Assembly: GCF_020085105.1 (NCBI RefSeq)
Contig: NC_058057.1
Span: 22,433,860 to 22,497,859, forward strand
Direction of reading: 5' to 3'
Source: Siniperca chuatsi
Lineage: Eukaryota; Chordata; Actinopteri; Centrarchiformes; Sinipercidae
Length of the DNA stretch: 64,000 nucleotides
Shown one piece after another: positions 1 through 11,212 of this stretch. Each line of letters begins with the position of its first letter. Position 1 is the stretch's first letter. The notes under the pieces were generated by a model. That model searched no databases. It worked only from the letters and a program-made list of their open reading frames with translations, and was not told the DNA's origin. Position numbers and translations under genes: made by a program.

Positions 1-607
1 TTTCAGACAGAGGGTGAATAGAGGTACTGCAGCAATGTATAGTATGAGAAAAATAATGTGTTTTTTGAACATTAGAGGAGACCTATTCTAGTAGGACCTG
101 AAAACGAGCATACTATGGCCTCTTTACGTGTAATGATAGTAAATAATTAAAACAAGCATTCCCATGGGGATGCTATCAGTACCACGACTAGCTGTGATGT
201 ATACCAATGTATACATGCCCTTACAATGTCTTACAGACAGGAATAGTAACAGCACATTAATGATTTAGGAGTTGATCGCACAAACTGCCTCTGGATAAGT
301 GCTAGTGCAGAACCTGGCTGTCCTGGTTCTAATACTTTTCAGTCTTTTAAAAGAAGGGAGGACGTTCAAAAGATGGTTCACAGGGTGAGAGGAGCTCTGT
401 AGTCTAATTTCAGCTGTGGACGGTAGCTCCTGGCCTGTGATGTTTGATGCAGTGCGTACCATTTTGTCCAGATGTTTCCTTGGTTAGCTGTACTCTGGGA
501 GTTGAAAGAAAGCATTCTGCAGAATTATAGCTTCAAAAAGTGAGTCAAAAATTTAAAAATGTAGTCTTTATGTCTTTCTTTCTTCCTCTCTCTCATGTTT
601 TTTGCAG
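1..607 (+). other. TMEM214: TMEM214 intron, 3' part
   Basis: No coding exon is visible before the acceptor at 606-607 (TTTTTTGCAG). The window opens inside an intron of TMEM214, so the N-terminal exons lie upstream of it. I see no convincing RNA gene or repeat here. Confidence 0.7.
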
Positions 608-3600
608 CTGCTCAGCAGTATGACAGAGTGTTTGTGTGTGGATGTACAGAGTCTAGGAGTGTGGAGGCAGCTCTATACCAAACACTTACCCCAGTCCAGG
701 TGAGTTATACAGTTTTCCCCCCTCTTTTAAACTGTGACAAGTAGAAAGACAACAGCGAATTTGTAATGCTTTGTGGCAAAAGCATTTTTTCACAGAAGTG
801 AAATGCAGTTGTATATGAAAATGACTGATGTTTCTGGATTTCAGCCTTTTATATACCGATCGATAGAGCTGACTGTTCATTCCTCTGTCTTTTCTTCTCC
901 AGTCTGCTGTTAAACCATTTATTGAAGTCCTGGAACATCCTGCCACCAAAGGTATGACTCTTGCAATGAGGTCTGATGGTCCATAAACCAAACTCACCTC
1001 ACCTGGAGATTTAATTCAGAGTTTAAGTCGAGCATTAAGACATTTTTACAATTAAACTCTGTGTGACGCAGCAGGCAGGTTCAGAGTTAAGAATAAGTGT
1101 TCACACGCCTTGTATCTATAATCATCTTGTGTTTGACGAGTCATGCTTTATTTTCCATCTTTAGCTCCGGAAGAACCTCGAAGAAACGATCCAGTCTTTT
1201 AAAGTGACCAATGAGGAGATGAGAGACACCGTCGAATCTCAGGACCTTCAGGAGTGCAATAACTTGTGCCAGGTGAGACAGATCGTCACTGATAAAAGCT
1301 GAATTAAACCAACAACAATATTACAACATCAAAATTCAATCCAAACGGTCTGCTTGGTCCCAGGTTTCATTTAAGACTAAATTAGACATAAAACGTGTAT
1401 TTCAGTAAAATGAAAGACTTATATCATCACATGGACGCATAATTTAACTTGCAATTAAAGAGTTTATGTATTTACGAACCACAGCAGGAACAATGAAGAG
1501 ATTCCCCACTTTTATTTACAAAGCACCACTCGAATATATACTATAAATGTATAAACACTTAGATTGTCAAAAACAAAAATAGAAATTTGGATTTTGTGTC
1601 AGTAAAGTTTTTGCTGAGTATTTCCTCTTCTGGCTCCAGAATCTGCAGGTAAGGATGCGAGGTCATGGGTTCCCCTGGTCCAAACTGCTCATGGTCCTGC
1701 TCGTGTTTGCTGCCGGCTTCATCGCTCACGACATCCGGTCCCACGGCTCCTTCGCAGGTCTGTCCGAGTCCTGTTTACTCTAGTCTTCATTTTTATGGCA
1801 GAACTTGCAAAGCTGTTTCCTTGTATTTTTTTTGTTGTTGTGTTTGTTTTTGATTTCTTACAATGTGTGTTGTGTGTTTCAGATTCCACCACAGCCATGC
1901 ATCTGCGCAACTCAGGGGTCACAGCCATATCTCAGCAGGCCTGGGGTAAAATAACAGTCTACTCCAAACAGGGCTTCAGGTACGACTTCACCCTCAAACA
2001 TTCATGCTTTACTCCTAACGTGTGTATGTGAAGCAAGCCTTTGGCCAATACACCACATGTTAGGAGCTAATGCTTGTGTTTTTGTACACTCTGTCTGACC
2101 AGTCAAACCAAAGCACATAAATAGCTGTGTATCAGCACGCTTCAGATTCACAAAGCAGTTTGTTCACTGTCTGCTTTACTGGCTCAATGTTAGCAGAAAC
2201 ATTTTCCCAAAGTAATGTTTTGAATCCTTGTAGTTTGTCTTTTAACATTTATGATGTTGTTTGGTAATATAGCCACTTTATTAGGTACACCTGCACAATC
2301 TAATGCCGTCCAATACAACTGTGCTGCTCTTATGATGCATATAACGTTTTTGTTGACACTGTCATAGAGGTGTTAATTCAATTTATATGTTTTAGCATTG
2401 AGGTCATAGTTAGTGGTGGTGTAATACTGGACTTCATCATATTCAGAGGTGTTTCTAATATTCTGGAGGACAAAAAAATAGAAACGCCTCTCAATATAAT
2501 GTAGTCCAGTACAACACCACCACCTTTGAACTATGACCTCAATAATAAACACATGATTGAATTTACACATTTCCAACATTGTCACCAAAAACTAAACATT
2601 ATGAGCTTCTTAAAGGTAGATGTTATGACAGGGCTGTTATATTGGATTGCATTAGATTGTCACTTTGTGTACCTAATAAAGTGAGTGTGTGTGTGTGTGT
2701 GTGTATATATATAATACATTTAAAATAGTACACTGCTGGTTAATGGTAATAGTAAAATATCCCACAAGACTTTATTCAGATGACGATTGACAACACATTT
2801 GGATATTCAAGCAAAAGTGACCACTTTGAAAACCATCAGTTACTTTTGTTTTTGTCTTGGAGCATTTAATAATTTTAACTGTATGTGCCTGATGACCGAA
2901 GGGGCCATGACAAGTCTTTAAACTCACTTCATATTTAATTACTGTTCATGCATCATCATCTAACTTGTTTGTATTTTGTGTTTTTGTATTCTCTGTAGCT
3001 GGTTGGAGACAAACACTCCTTATTATTACTCTGAGTGCGTTCGGGTTTTGGGGCCACTAATGGAACAAGGTTTGGAAAAGACAAAAACAGCAGCCATCTT
3101 CATCTCTGAAAACACCACGCAGTTGATCCTCTGGGTCAAAGAAAAGACACCGCAGGCCATAGAATGGGTAAGGCTGGCACTCGCTGATGTTCACCTCCTG
3201 CTGTTTAATCATTTCCACTTGAGTTTTGATGAGACGGATTGAATGTTTTCTCTTGAATCAAAGAATTGGAGGGAACCGTCATAGTTTGTGTCATTGACTA
3301 GTGTCTTACCTCTATGTGTCTTTGCTCAGGTGAACACCAACACACCAGACAGTGTGTTCCAGGTGTTGGCGTATTTAAAGGAGCTCCTCCTCTCCCTCCA
3401 TCATAACTACATCCTTCCAGCGCTGGCGTACATATCTGACCTGCTACAACGAGCATGGACCAACCTACAGGACTCCTGCAAGTCAGTACTTTGAGGCATC
3501 CTATTCACCTGGCTTTAACATTAATTTTGTATCCGGAATTTTCTGAATGTGAGCTGTTTGGATAACATTTACATCTGGCATCAAAACCAGTCAGGAGCCG

Positions 3601-4783
3601 GTTGCACCAGCTGTTCGTAAGTTCAAACTTAGCGAAGTTATAATATAAGTGTTTACTTAGTCGGGATTTATGTGTCACTAAAGTAGTTTTTACGAAGTAT
3701 TTACAGCCAGTTACTGCCAGGTGTACCTGTTACGTAGCTACGTTAGCTTGCTAATATATGACTTGTTTAGACGAAATGTGGAATATGTTCGACACATCTG
3801 ACCTGACACTCAAAATGCTGTTTTAATGAAGACATAAACTGGCAAGAATTTAAATTGTATTTGACAAAAATAACACAACATACTTCAAATAAAATGTTAA
3901 GACAATACTGTTAATAAACAAAATATTACTAATTCTGAAACACACATTTCACCCTGTTGGTATAAATTAGAGCTGAAACGATGAGTCGATTAATTGTAGT
4001 TAATTAACAGAAAACTAATCAGCATCAGGTGTTATAATTGATAATTTTTAAAGTAAATATACCTAAAAATATAATTTTATTTTATAATATAAAAAATATT
4101 TTTTGCTGTTTTTCCAATTGTAAACTAAATATTTTGGGGGGTTTGACTGTTGGTCGGACAAAACAAGCAATTTAATGGCCATTTTTCTCTATTTTCTGAC
4201 ATTTCTTAGATTAATTATTATTACTAATTATTATAGATTAGTGAATTAATTAAGAAAATAATTGGCAGATTAATCAATATTGAAAATAATCGTTAGTTGC
4301 TGCCCAATTTATATAAATACAGCAAAGTCATACCAACATTTACAAAGGATTGGCAGTTAATATATAATTTGCCCCCTAAAACTTGTTTTGTTACAGCTCG
4401 TGATTCTACTGTGACTTCCTGTTTCTCAGCAACATATTTACAGATTACTCAAGTCTTTACTAGCTAAAACATTTCTCAAGTTTTAATGGTGCAGCCCACT
4501 TCAGTAAATCACTAGTCTGAAACCAGCTAGTAGTTACTAAGAACATAGGAAGGACTTGACGAATAGCTGATGCATCCCAATCTTGGTAAATGTTTTTTTT
4601 TTTTTTTTTAACCAGTAAACTCTCGAAAAACGTGCTTTCCTTTGTTTTTCCTGCAGCGGTGAGGTGTCAGTATCGTGTCTGCAGGGCCACGCTCTGTCCT
4701 TCACCAACTCAACGTGGCAGCTGCTCCAACACACAACCTCGGCCATCAAGACGTGGGCTCAGGAGCTGCTGACACGAGCGTGA
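608..4783 (+). CDS. TMEM214: Transmembrane protein 214, C-terminal part (partial, 9 exons)
   Basis: TMEM214 is an ER membrane protein; in mammals it is reported to anchor procaspase-4 during ER-stress apoptosis. Coding exons read as 608-699, 903-951, 1165-1272, 1640-1757, 1883-1979, 2999-3167, 3330-3481 and 4657-4783, with GT/AG junctions and matching phases throughout; the count in the call includes at least one exon upstream of the window. The stop is TGA at 4781-4783. The exon at 1640-1757 holds a hydrophobic membrane segment (LLMVLLVFAAGFIAHDIRSH), followed by the region reading SWLETNTPYYYSECVRVLGP and the helical stretch VFQVLAYLKELLLSLHHNYI. These match my memory of the vertebrate TMEM214 C-terminus, including the pattern of a WSKLL lead into the membrane segment and a TPDSV...LRYLREL-like helix. 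The N-terminal half is outside the window. The downstream neighbour is a tRNA-Tyr/tRNA-Ala array. No defect is visible in the exons present. Confidence 0.92.
2272..2685. mobile_element. Non-autonomous DNA transposon (MITE), TIR ACTTTATTAGGTACAC
   Basis: The element lies in a TMEM214 intron. The left end CACTTTATTAGGTACAC (from 2274) is matched by the inverted right end GTGTACCTAATAAAGTG (2667-2683). A second, longer inverted repeat sits inside: the stretch around 2375-2450 pairs with 2490-2570 (GAGGTCATAGTT...AACTATGACCTC), so the element folds into one long hairpin. This terminal sequence is common in teleost genomes. There is no coding capacity, and I do not assign a superfamily. Confidence 0.75.
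3968..4302. repeat. Teleost MITE-like repeat (AACGATTATTTT type), copy 1
   Basis: Starts AGAGCTGAAACGATGAGTCG and ends AATAATCGTTAGTTGCTGCC, an imperfect terminal inverted repeat. The inner segment (TGTTGGTCGGACAAAACAAG) is shared, in the opposite orientation, with the repeat near 58962-59263 and partly with 23748-23935. It lies in the last TMEM214 intron. Confidence 0.65.
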
Positions 4784-5965
4784 TAACCTCACAGATGCTG
4801 ACTAATTTACACACACACACACACACACACAATATACACACATGAAGTTATATATACACACACACACACTGACCCAATCTGAGGCTGCCTTTCAGTGCGT
4901 CGGCTCCCCTCTCAAGCCGTGATTGGACACTGTGGGGTCAGACAAACAAACTCTCTTTCAAAAGGACCCTTCTATCTCTTGTTTTGGCTAAATTTTTAAA
5001 TCAGTTTGCTGTTGTATAGATGTTTTTTTTCTACCAATCCTTTTTGTCACTGCCGGACGCACAGGTCCTATCTGTCTCTCTCTCCCTGAGTTTTCTACTG
5101 CAAATTTCAGCTGTTAACCTTTGGGTTAAACAAATTGTGTAATTTATAGAAAATGTAGGTTTGTAGATGATTTATAAACCATTTTTATTTAAAGATTTAA
5201 AAAAAAAAGTGTTACGTGAAAACTTGTTAAAGGGCAGGGAAAAGACCAAAACAGATATTCCAGACTTCTCCAAGCCACTGAAAACCTTGTCAGCTAAATT
5301 CTGAGGGTCACTTCATGTCCCACACTCGGTCCAGCTCACTACGAAGTCGGATCACATGCAATACGGTCGTGTGTGTCAGGCTCAGTAAAGCCTTCATCAA
5401 ACCTGAGAAGCTGTTCAGTGAGCAGCTCACAATGTAAAGCCTTTGTCAGGAAAGATATTGTGGGGGTCACAACCTGTTGTGGATTGACTCCTTCAGATTT
5501 GGGAGTGGACAAAACGGGACACAGGGGGTCTCACATCAGTCCAGAAGAAGAAATGTACCTGCTGTCTTGTCTGTCCTGCACATCTCCTCGTCTTGTCTTT
5601 TGCTGCTTCATCATCTGTCCGCTGTTCTGTCACATGCTTTTTAATTTGCCATCAGTAGCTCGACATCTGAGCTAAAAGCAACACTGCAGCCGTGTACTCA
5701 TACTCGAGGGCTGATGACATCCTCTGTGTGTGTGTTTGTGTGCGTGCCTGCGTGGATCATGATTAACCCCGTGCCAACGTCGTCCTGTACGCTGAAATAT
5801 GACTAAGAATTAAAAAACCCTCCTCTGGGCAAGGCAAACATTTCTAACCAGCTGATTCACGAACTCCTCCTCGTAAACTAGATGTTTGGATGGATATGGC
5901 AATGTCTAATGTCTTACTTTGTAATGTAAATGATTTATAATAAAGACTTCAACCCCGTTCACTGT
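4784..5965 (+). other. TMEM214: TMEM214 3'UTR
   Basis: Region between the TMEM214 stop and the poly(A) signal. It holds (AC)n runs at 4809-4830 and 4857-4868 and no reading frame with coding character. The end is inferred from the AATAAA at 5939-5944. Confidence 0.65.
5939..5944 (+). terminator. Poly(A) signal AATAAA of TMEM214
   Basis: AATAAA about 1.16 kb after the TMEM214 stop, followed by a T-rich stretch near 5965-5975 (GTTTTTTGGATGGTTGG) that suits a downstream element. Confidence 0.6.
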
Positions 5966-7534
5966 TTTTTGGATGGTTGGTGAATCTGTTTCTCTCGAGT
6001 AAGAAAAGTGGTTTAGAAAACGATCTCGCCACAAGATCCCTCTCATCCTAAAAATGTGAACATCTACTGCTGGTGAAGCACGTGGTATGATCGAAAGCTC
6101 CAGAACAGCCACTGTTTCTAAAGTCAACGAACTTTTAACCTCAAGAATAATGTTGATTTTCTGCTTCTTTATTGTTATGCGCCTTTCATTATCATTGACA
6201 CAGATGCCTGAAACCACAACATTTTATTAATGAAAAATTAAGTTTACGATTCGTTAAATTTCCCACCAGTAGACGGTAGACACATCTTATTTGGCACAAC
6301 AGGATTATGGCTTTCTACCAGGATTGTGTCAAAATGTAGGTCACAGGAAACAAACATGGTTTAGAAAAATCTCATGAATAAAACACATTTACATTTTACA
6401 TCATATAAATTACATCACAAGGCTGGATTACCCACTGGGAAAAGCAGGTCCCTCCAATTGGTTTTTGCTAATTTTATTTTACAGACATTTTATTAGGGTA
6501 TTTGTACCATTTAAGTACAATATAAACCAAGGCAGGTCCTGCAATATTAGCTCATTTCATGGCCCTGTCTTGTAGAGGGGCCATGTGTCAAAATCTAGTT
6601 TTCAAGACCTTTGTTTATATTGTGCCCACAAGATGCATATTCCTATATACAGCTGTTTGATCAAATTACCACAAAATAATGCGCACACAGAAAACCTGGT
6701 GAGAGGTTGCATTATTCCATCGAAGGGGTTTTGGTCTCTGGGTGTTTAATGAAGCTGCCACGTGTAGCTTACTGTGTGTCTGTACTTGGGAACTTGGAGG
6801 GTTGGAGGAGGGATGTGGGGCTGGGGGGTCAATAGGGTAAATTCTTTGCACCAGGATCCATTAACAAGTTAATCTGGCCATGCAGCATTGTTGCAATAAC
6901 CTGCTTTTCGAGTCTCCTTTTGGTTCAAAAGCAGTATTTCTCAGTTTCCCACCCTCCTACTGTCACTGTTAGAAAGTACTGCTGCAACTTTTGGCAGCAT
7001 TGCTAATATAAAATAATATTTATATATTACTTTATTCTAATAATAGAATAAAGGTTTCATAAATCTGAAGCTGTGTTTAAAAGAGTCTCTGGCTTTTCTG
7101 GGATAGATGTGAAGGTCTAGATGTGAAAAAAGCAGTGAAATCTCCGCCTTTGGCCAAATGTTTTTATCATACTTTAACACACACTTAACGCTTATTTGGT
7201 AGATGTTATCAAACGAGGTGTATTTAGGTAGGGTGTACTGGATTACTGTGCAAGAACAAATACACTTTATAACTGTATTCACTGATTTTGGTTAAACTAG
7301 CGATATGGGGCTGAATTTGATGAATTTACTGTTCATCAGACCACAAATTAAGTTTTTAAAATTAAAATTTCTGAGTGACAAGGCCTTTTTCAGAAAAAAT
7401 GCTAAAAGCGGTGCGATAGGGGCCACCAGGCTGAATGAGCAGAAAGTACAGTAAATTTAAATTTTAATTTAAGTTTTGAAACAGATTTTTGATAAAATCT
7501 ACACCCCCCCAGTTCTTGTACTGTAGGTTCAGTT
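5966..7534. other. Intergenic region, TMEM214 to tRNA array
   Basis: No gene is recognised. The part at about 6995-7280 recurs at 19905-20225 (both carry AATAATAGAATAAAGGTTTC and the following 200 bases), so the duplicated tRNA territory begins before the first tRNA. The second copy carries an extra stretch near 20026-20080. Confidence 0.6.
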
Positions 7535-7579
7535 TTGGCCGCAACATGTTGGATACTCTGTCCGCAGAGACCTCCAGCC

Positions 7580-7675
7580 CCTTCGATAGCTCAGTTGGTA
7601 GAGCGGAGGACTGTAGAGTATCACACATCAACACAAGACATCCTTAGGTCGCTGGTTCAAATCCGGCTCGAAGGA
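7580..7675 (+). tRNA. tRNA-Tyr (GUA), intron 23 nt
   Basis: Acceptor CCTTCGA pairs with the 3' end TCGAAGG plus discriminator A. D arm AGCTCAGTTGGTAGAGC, anticodon GTA at 7613-7615 in loop CTGTAG/A, T arm GGTTCAAATCC (B box). The intron 7617-7639 sits one base 3' of the anticodon, as is usual for eukaryotic tRNA-Tyr. A T6 run follows at about 7683, a good Pol III terminator. First member of a Tyr-Ala module with the tRNA-Ala 517 bp downstream. Confidence 0.96.
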
Positions 7676-8192
7676 GGTGTTTCTTTTTTACCCGTCGAAA
7701 CGCCTAAACAAAAAACACCTACCTGCTGCGGAGGTAGCTTAGCAGAGCTAGCGCTAGCGTTAGCAAAGTTAGCCGGGAGATAACTGTTGGTTTAACCTTT
7801 TATTTAAAAATCGAGACAGAAAGGAATTGTGAATGAAAATCTGTGGCACTATCTAAAATACACCTACTTCTACCAAATAAGTGTGTTAAAGTATGATGAA
7901 AACATTTAGCTAAAGTTCTTAATCAGACAGGTAACAGAATTTGGCATAACACCGGACCATCCTTCGTTGATTCTCCACTCAACTTTTTAACAGTTAAGAG
8001 TATAAAACTCTTTCTGTAACCTCACACTCATCTTTTACCTGCCGAGTTACATGGGTGATTATAGTGCCACAATACAAGTACTCACATTTTTACTTCATTA
8101 CGGTTAAGGATGAATTATTGGCTTTTCGTTGTGGAGCACGCATACTGGCCATCGCCGTATATAATGTGACGTCATGAAGTGCATTGCATCAC

Positions 8193-8265
8193 GGGGGATT
8201 AGCTCAAATGGTAGAGCGCTCGCTTAGCATGCGAGAGGTAGCGGGATCGATGCCCGCATCCTCCA
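8193..8265 (+). tRNA. tRNA-Ala (AGC)
   Basis: 73 nt with acceptor GGGGGAT/ATCCTCC (one G-T pair), D arm AGCTCAAATGGTAGAGC, anticodon AGC at 8226-8228 in loop TTAGCAT, T arm GCGGGATCGATGCCCGC and discriminator A. All arms pair. The downstream sequence is ACTTTCTTTCTCTTG with no run of four Ts, so termination would rely on a weak T-rich signal. Confidence 0.96.
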
Positions 8266-8757
8266 ATACTTTCTTTCTCTTGACAAAGGATCTCACCGAC
8301 TCTAAAGTCAGCTTCCGATTCAGTTAAGGGAAACTTAACTTACATTGCTGAGCAACCGATCGATCCTCTTGTACTTCATTTGAGTATTTCTGTTTTTTGC
8401 TACTGTATACTTCTATGAAGGAAAGCGTTGTATACTCTTAATTGCTTTGAGACCGTCGGTGAAAGTTCTGTTAGCAGTCTGATTAGGAACTTTAGCTTTA
8501 GCTAAATGTTTAACTTTAACATACACCAAACAAGGCGTATTTATATTAGGTCACAAATTTGAATTTACAATTCTTTTCTGTCTTTAAAAAAAAGCCTAAA
8601 CCAAGTTATCTCTCCGCTAACTTTGCACAGTCAAGCTAGCTAACAGTATACAAGTTTAACGATAGCTTGCTAACGCTAGCGCTAGCTCTGCTACCTCCGC
8701 AGCAGGTAGGTGTTTTTTGTTTAGGCGTTTCGACGGGTTAAAGATAAAAAAGAAACC

Positions 8758-8846
8758 TCCTTCGAGCCGGATTTGAACCAGCGACCTAAGGATGTCTTGT
8801 GCTATTACTCTACAGTCCTCCGCTCTACCAACTGAGCTATCGAAGG
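8758..8846 (-). tRNA. tRNA-Tyr (GUA), variant 16-nt intron
   Basis: Complete cloverleaf on the minus strand. The intron reads AGTAATAGCACAAGAC, differing from the 16-nt form AGTATCAACACAAGAC found in four other copies. A T6 run follows downstream. It lies in inverted orientation to the copy at 7580; both share flanks carrying GCTAGCGCTAGC and CCTGCTGCGGAGGTAG. Confidence 0.95.
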
Positions 8847-9034
8847 GGCTGGAGGGGGGAGTGTTGCGGCTAGAACTGACCCTTCACTGACAGCTTCATG
8901 GTACACGGGAAGTTTCTTTTAACTTTCCCCATAACTGCCGAATCAGAAGCTAACTTAAGCGTCGTCCATCTCTGTCCATTTCTAGGATGTCACCGTCTCT
9001 GTCTCCTGACATCGTTTTTCTTCTGCTTTACAAG

Positions 9035-9068
9035 ATGCCTCCAGGCCAAGATGAAAACCTTCCAGATG
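9035..9068 (+). other. Exon-like 34-bp segment repeated in the array
   Basis: A pyrimidine-rich tract and TTTACAAG precede ATGCCTCCAGGCCAAGATG..., which reads MPPGQDENLPD and then meets a good donor (G|GTGAGT). The same segment recurs inverted at about 10948-10981, 13787-13820, 16618-16651 and 18270-18303. It may be an exon of an unknown gene copied with the array, or chance. I do not recognise the peptide. Confidence 0.25.
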
Positions 9069-9259
9069 GTGAGTTCGTAGCTTTAATCCTGTAGATCATT
9101 TTGAAGTACTTTACTTACTCTAATGGACAAGGATAAGTCACATTTTTTGTAACTTTACAACTTTCTGTCTTTTATTCAGTTTTCCACCCTCTTACTATCA
9201 AGTTTTGGTTGCATTCCCAATATAAAATAATATTTATATATTACTTTATTCTAGCCGGG

Positions 9260-9286
9260 TAGCGGGATCGATGCCCGCATCCTCCA
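9260..9286 (+). pseudogene. tRNA-Ala 3' fragment
   Basis: Only the T arm and the 3' acceptor strand remain (GTAGCGGGATCGATGCCCGC then ATCCTCCA), joined abruptly to unrelated TTTATTCTAGCC on the 5' side. Confidence 0.85.
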
Positions 9287-9783
9287 CGTTACTCATTCGT
9301 TTCTCGCTCTCTATAACAACATGATTCGGCAGTTAAGGGAAACTTAACTTACATTGCTGAGCAACTGATTCTCCTCTTGTACTTCATTTGAGTATTTCTA
9401 TTTTTTGCTACTGTATACTTCTCTTCTATGAAGGAAAGTGTTGTATACTCTTAATTGCTTTAAGACCTTGGGTGAAAATTCTGCCAAATTCTGTTAGCTG
9501 TCTGATTAGGAACTTTAGCTTTAGCTAAATGCTTTACTTTAACATACACCAAACAAGGCGTATTTAGATTAGATCACACATTTTAATTTACAATTCTTTT
9601 CTGTCTTTTTTTTTTAAATAAGAGCCTAAGCCAAGTTATGCTCCACTAACTTTGCACAGTCAAGCTAGCTAACAGTATACAAGTGCAATGATAGCTTGCT
9701 AGCGCTAGCTCTGCTAAGCTACCTCCGCAGCAGGTAGGCGTTTTCGTGGTTTTGACAGGCTAAAGATAAACACAATAAACACC

Positions 9784-9815
9784 TCCTTCGAGCCGGATTT
9801 GAACCAGCGACCTAA
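9784..9815 (-). pseudogene. tRNA-Tyr 3' fragment
   Basis: The 3' part of tRNA-Tyr (variable loop, T arm, acceptor strand) up to CTTAGG, then a sharp junction to TTTCTGGGTAAAACAGCAG of a repeated element. The same junction appears in opposite orientation at 11611 and 14441, so one break was later copied. Confidence 0.85.
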
Positions 9816-10030
9816 GTTTCTGGGTAAAACAGCAGAAACTCAGGAAGACTCCTTCCTGAGGGCAGGGCTTAAGTAACACAGATTAGCTTAAATTTCTGAG
9901 TTCTCAGACCAGTTTCACAATTGAGAATGACTTCCGGATGGGAGCCGAAACGTCTTGATTCTGAAAACAGTGTCCAGATGACTATGATTGAAAGCTTTTC
10001 TACGATAAACCAAGTTTGGTAACTTCTAAT
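9816..10030. mobile_element. Repeat segment joined to the broken tRNA-Tyr
   Basis: Contains GACTTCCGGATGGGAGCCGA then AACGTCTTGATTCTGAAAAC, the same module that ends the GIY-YIG element remnants at 13218, 16048 and 17701. Part of it recurs inverted at about 11495-11610 and 14325-14440. Confidence 0.55.
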
Positions 10031-10155
10031 CTTTCAAAGATTCTAAGTAGAGAGAAGAGTTGGTTTGAAAGAGGATTCAAAGAAGCCATTTTTGATTTAT
10101 ACATCCATGCAAGGAACCCAATCACACTTCACTTCCTGTTGGTGTAGTGTATCTC

Positions 10156-10228
10156 GGGGAATAATCTCAAATAGTAGAGCGCTCGCTTAGCATGCGAGAG
10201 GTAGCGGGATCGATGCCTGCATTCCCCA
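10156..10228 (+). tRNA. Variant tRNA-Ala (AGC), probably a pseudogene
   Basis: 73 nt with intact anticodon arm (AGC). The acceptor is GGGGAAT/ATTCCCC, fully paired, in place of GGGGGAT/ATCCTCC in the other copies, so both strands of the stem differ and still match. The D arm is damaged: AATCTCAAATAGTAGAGC lacks the G10-C25 pair and one of the two conserved D-loop Gs, which also weakens the A box. The T stem keeps one G-T pair (GCGGG/CCTGC). Confidence 0.6.
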
Positions 10229-10704
10229 CATTATTCATTTCTCGCTCTCAATAGAGTAATACAAGTACTGTATTTTGAGGTACTTTACTTGAGTATTTAC
10301 TTCCACTCCACTACATTTCAGAGTAGTAAGTAGTAATGAGTACTATACTTACACTGCCTGCCTTAACCCTTTACATGTTTAACATTTTGGTATCCTGTGT
10401 TATGCCTGCTGACAAAGTAAACTCAAAAGCAGTATTTCTCAGTTTCCCAGTCTAGATGTTTGTCTTTACTCTAATGGACAAGGATAAGTCACATTTTTTT
10501 TGTAACTTTACAACTTTCAAAACCCCCGAAAACAACTACCTGCTGCGGAGGTAGCTTAGCCAAGCCTGCGCTAGCAAGCTATGATTGCGCTTGTTTACTG
10601 TTAGCTAGCTTGACTGTGCAAAGTTAGTGGAGCATAACTTGGCTTAGGTTTGGTGTAGGCTCTTATTTAAAAAAACGACAGAAAAGAATTGTAAATGAGT
10701 AACG

Positions 10705-10743
10705 TGGAGGATGCGGGCATCGATCCCGCTACCTCTCGCATGC
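10705..10743 (-). pseudogene. tRNA-Ala 3' fragment
   Basis: Discriminator, acceptor strand, T arm and variable loop of tRNA-Ala up to the anticodon stem, then a switch to CTCAGACCAGTTTCCCCAAT of the GIY-YIG element end. Confidence 0.85.
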
Positions 10744-11123
10744 TCTCAGACCAGTTTCCCCAATGAGAATGACTTCCGGATGGGAGCCGAAACGTCTTGA
10801 TTCTGAAAACAGTGTCCAGATGACTACGACTGAAACCTTTTCTACGATGGAACATTCCTGGACGAATGAGGGACTACACCGTCTTTACCTTTTCTTGTTG
10901 CACCAGCACTCACAAAATGATCTACAGGATTAAAGCTACGAACTCACCATCTGGAAGGTTTTCATCTTGGCCTGGAGGCATCTTGTAAAGCAGAAGAAAA
11001 ACAATGTCATGTTATGGGGAAAGTTAAAGGAAACTTCCTGTGTACCATGAAGCTGTCAGACGGGGTGAAGGGTCAGTTATGGCCGCAACATGTTGGATAC
11101 TCTGTCCGCAGGCACGTCCAGCC

Positions 11124-11212
11124 CCTTCGATAGCTCAGTTGGTAGAGCGGAGGACTGTAGAGTATCAACACAAGACATCCTTAGGTCGCTGGTTCAAATC
11201 CGGCTCGAAGGA
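11124..11212 (+). tRNA. tRNA-Tyr (GUA), 16-nt intron
   Basis: Complete tRNA-Tyr with intron AGTATCAACACAAGAC. The 3' flank is GGTGTTTATTGTGTTTATCT, with no run of four or more Ts on the sense strand for more than 150 bases, unlike the copies at 7580 and 18446. Confidence 0.94.

Noticed and set aside
2373-2588. Open frame in the TMEM214 intron
   Set aside because: It lies wholly within the hairpin of a MITE.
5373-5675. 100-codon frame after TMEM214
   Set aside because: It is in the 3'UTR, has no family resemblance, and has cysteine- and serine-rich composition typical of chance frames.
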